Source: JAAFIP01 sp043774625
Lineage (GTDB): Bacteria; Pseudomonadota; Gammaproteobacteria; Burkholderiales; Burkholderiaceae_C
Length of the DNA: 64,000 bases
Assembly: GCA_043774625.1 (NCBI GenBank)
Contig: JAYVTG010000101.1
Coordinates: 1-64,000, forward strand
Reading direction: 5' to 3'
Shown here: positions 62,210 through 64,000 of the stretch, piece after piece
How positions within the stretch are numbered: the stretch's first letter is position 1
How the letters are laid out: the number at the start of each line of letters is the position of its first letter
The notes under the pieces: model-generated
Database searches by the model: none
What the model was told of the DNA's origin: nothing
Seen by the model: only the letters and a program-made list of their open reading frames with translations
Made by a program: the position numbers and the translations under genes

Positions 62210-63043
62210 TCAACCAGCGTGGACTTGCGCGCCAATGACCAAGCCGCTGTGTACATTGATGGACAACCAGTCAGAAAAGTCAAAGTCAGCATGCGCAGCG
62301 TCCAAAGCGGCTTGTAGTGGCAAGCCGGTTACTGCTGCGCTGGCGAACGCTACTTCCGCGTTTGCCAAAGCACGCACGCGCGGTACGTAGCCTTGCCGCC
62401 ATACCAAGGCGGTTTCAGCCGAGCTTTGCTGCATCAGACGGCGAAGTGCGTCTGCAACAGATGCTTCGCCAGCGCTATGCGCTAAAACGATAGACGCTGC
62501 GGGGTATGCGCTAGGCACCACTTGTGCGCCCGGTGCCATACGCAGATGGACTTGCACAGCTTCGTGGTTCGTCAGCAGGGCAAAGCTGGCGGCATCCAGG
62601 CTTGCATCAGGTGCAGTGGCGCACTGGTGCAGCGCCCACTCTGTGCAGGCCACGTCGCACAGATAAGGGTGCTCAGTTATCAGTTTGGTCAGGGCGGGTG
62701 CCTGCTGCATCCACGCCGCCAGCGCACCACCCCATTGCGCGAGGTCGCCAAGCAGTGGCGGGTGGTCATGCCACAGGTCGCGTGCCAGCGTGGCAAAAAC
62801 CTCGCTGCCCAGCATTTGCTTTATGACCGGGTACGGCGCTTGCAATGCACGCGCTGCCAGTGCGTGCGCATTGGCGCGGTAAGCTTGCAGGCCGCGCTTT
62901 TGCATGGATTGGGTGTCAAATATGCCAGATACCAGCGTGGAATATGCGTAAACAGCTATTAAATTAGTAGCGCTATTCAAATCAGATTCGGCGATGGCGC
63001 GCAACAGTGTGGTTTGCTGAGCGGCCAGAGCTTGCTTGGTCAT
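62210..63043 (-). CDS. bufC: DUF2063 protein (BufC/HvfC-like), partner of DUF692
   Basis: A 277-residue protein with an N-terminal DUF2063 domain (LQAYRANAHALAARALQAPYPVIKQMLG then WHDHPPLLGDLAQWG). It acts with the DUF692 oxygenase to recognise and modify a Cys-containing precursor peptide, in bufferin-type copper-handling systems. The start at 63043 gives a normal N-terminus. A host repeat (62920-62972) encodes an extra segment NLIAVYAYSTLVSG near residue 25. Follows the DUF692 gene after 14 nt. Confidence 0.85.
   Translation of the reverse strand: MTKQALAAQQTTLLRAIAESDLNSATNLIAVYAYSTLVSGIFDTQSMQKRGLQAYRANAHALAARALQAPYPVIKQMLGSEVFATLARDLWHDHPPLLGDLAQWGGALAAWMQQAPALTKLITEHPYLCDVACTEWALHQCATAPDASLDAASFALLTNHEAVQVHLRMAPGAQVVPSAYPAASIVLAHSAGEASVADALRRLMQQSSAETALVWRQGYVPRVRALANAEVAFASAAVTGLPLQAALDAAHADFDFSDWLSINVHSGLVIGAQVHAG
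62920..62972 (-). repeat. Interspersed repeat inserted in frame in the DUF2063 gene
   Basis: On the minus strand it carries AATAGCTGTTTACGCATATT then CCACGCTGGTATCTGGC, read in frame as LIAVYAYSTLVSG. Confidence 0.7.
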
Positions 63044-63057
63044 GGCTTCAACCAGGC

Positions 63058-63933
63058 TCAGACAACGGCTGTGTGCGAGCACACTTGGCTACGCACGACG
63101 TCAGCGCGGGCTGCTTCGTCCAGCAGAACCTCTAGCGCGGGAATGTGTGTGTCCCACTCAATCAACGTGGGTGAACTTTCAAAGCGCTGCACAGCGTGCG
63201 CATAAAGCGCCCACACTTCTTCGCAGGCGCGTGCGCCGTGGTCGTCGATAACAATATCGTCCATTGCACAATGGCCAGCCACATGCATTTCGCCCACTGC
63301 TTGAGGTTGCAAGGCATTGAGCCACAGCAGGCAGTGGTCTATCGGGTCACCGAGTTTGCCTGCGATTTGCTCGTTGAGTGCATTGACAAAAATATTGTTC
63401 ACGTCCAGTAACAACTGGCATCCTGTGCGCCGGGTGAGCTGGTTCAGAAAATCAGTCTCGCTGTAATCTGCATGTGCGTAGTGCAGATAGGCGCTGAGGT
63501 TTTCTACCAGAAGTGGGCGTTGCAAACAGTCTTGCACGCGTTGCACGTTATCGCAGAGAACGTCGAGCTGTGCATGGGTAAAAGGAATGGGCAGTAAGTC
63601 TGCTGCGTGCACTTGTGCGCCGCTGACGCAGCCCCGTGCAAAGCAGGCATGGTCGCTCACGCGAACGGGCTCTATGCGCTGCACCAACTGGGCTAATTGG
63701 TCTAAATGCCATGTGTCTATACCCACGGCCGACCCCAAACCCAGACCCACCCCGTGCAGGCTAATGGGGTAATGTGAACGAGCCGCAGCCAGTGTGGCCA
63801 AGGCCGCGCCGCCTTGGCCAAAAAAGTTTTCAGAATGTACTTGCAAGAAACCCACACGCGGCAATTGCTCCAGCAATTGCGCGTAGTGGGGGTGACGCCA
63901 GCCCAGGCCCGTGGGAGTGTCTTTACCTTGCAT
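63058..63933 (-). CDS. bufB: DUF692 (MNIO) multinuclear iron oxygenase, BufB-like
   Basis: A 291-residue TIM-barrel protein of the DUF692/MbnB family, iron enzymes that oxidise Cys residues in ribosomal peptides. Visible signatures: GLGWRHPHYAQLLEQLP, FLQVHSENFF, SLHGVGLGLGS, LLVENLSAYLHY, LLLDVNNIFVNA and HVAGH. The ATG at 63933 is chosen by homology; the frame remains open to the window edge. A precursor peptide gene (DUF2282-type bufA) is expected just beyond 64000 on this strand but cannot be seen. Confidence 0.9.
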   Translation of the reverse strand: MQGKDTPTGLGWRHPHYAQLLEQLPRVGFLQVHSENFFGQGGAALATLAAARSHYPISLHGVGLGLGSAVGIDTWHLDQLAQLVQRIEPVRVSDHACFARGCVSGAQVHAADLLPIPFTHAQLDVLCDNVQRVQDCLQRPLLVENLSAYLHYAHADYSETDFLNQLTRRTGCQLLLDVNNIFVNALNEQIAGKLGDPIDHCLLWLNALQPQAVGEMHVAGHCAMDDIVIDDHGARACEEVWALYAHAVQRFESSPTLIEWDTHIPALEVLLDEAARADVVRSQVCSHTAVV

Positions 63934-64000
63934 GCAGTTCAAGTTAAACAGTTCACCGCAAAAAGCAAAGATCTGGCGCGTCAGAGCGTGATCAGCTCTT

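Overview
The window looks like a chromosome segment of a Comamonadaceae-type betaproteobacterium (Rhodoferax/Polaromonas-like). The basis is the gene families and their order (split metH, metX-metW, glcE-glcF, the ATP-grasp-like GshA, chrB-chrA, DUF692/DUF2063) and a short interspersed repeat, core AATAGCTGCTTGCGCA, that occurs many times between and inside genes. No rRNA, tRNA or CRISPR array was seen. All assignments come from reading motifs; no database search was possible.

Layout. 0-6.6 kb: a dehydrogenase tail, GST, aldose epimerase, SMP-30 lactonase, glcEF, a small lipoprotein and a DUF423 protein, with the first copy of a 94-nt hairpin element at 2.9 kb. 6.6-7.0 kb: a repeat-rich gap with a REP-like hairpin and the second copy of the 94-nt element. 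7-22 kb: pgk, gshA, a zinc metallopeptidase, two tandem EF-hand proteins, a LysR regulator, an O-antigen/pilin-glycosylation-type ligase, and a TetR-controlled RND efflux operon.

22.1-38.2 kb is the most distinctive part: a minus-strand block of about 16 kb built around a soluble diiron monooxygenase (SDIMO, prmABCD/mimABCD gene order). It runs alcohol dehydrogenase, coiled-coil protein, CobW GTPase, WD40-like protein, small proteins, monooxygenase alpha subunit, reductase, beta subunit, coupling protein, a BLUF blue-light photoreceptor, amidohydrolase, MIP18/DUF59 protein, dedicated GroEL, ZIP metal transporter, and an AcoR-like sigma54 activator. A near-perfect sigma54 promoter precedes the first gene. 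The block lacks the host interspersed repeats and is bordered by similar GGGTCAGA-type repeats; the copy at its upstream border is interrupted by a complete IS4-family element. This suggests acquisition as an island. Likely logic: the activator senses substrate or product and turns on the operon; the monooxygenase hydroxylates an alkane-like or other small substrate; the alcohol dehydrogenase oxidises the product; GroEL, CobW, ZIP and the DUF59 protein help fold and metallate the enzyme. The role of the BLUF protein is unknown and is the main novelty.

38.4-44.2 kb: a GntR regulator, the IS element, the glutathione-dependent formaldehyde pathway (frmA, fghA), a heptose-phosphate adenylyltransferase and a ferritin-like diiron protein. 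44.2-52.6 kb: a MerR-B12 regulator of the LitR/CarH light-sensing type, divergent from a membrane-lipid/photo-oxidative-stress-type operon (FAD oxidoreductase, DUF1365, cyclopropane synthase-like, CHI-like, MFS, DUF3833, SDR, SnoaL). The window therefore carries two chemically different photosensors within about 16 kb.

52.7-64 kb: a Fic-family gene broken by a nonsense codon, a cyclic-nucleotide-binding protein, metH (C-terminal modules), metX-metW, a chromate operon with a structured leader, and two genes of a bufferin-type (DUF692/DUF2063) peptide-modification operon running off the end.
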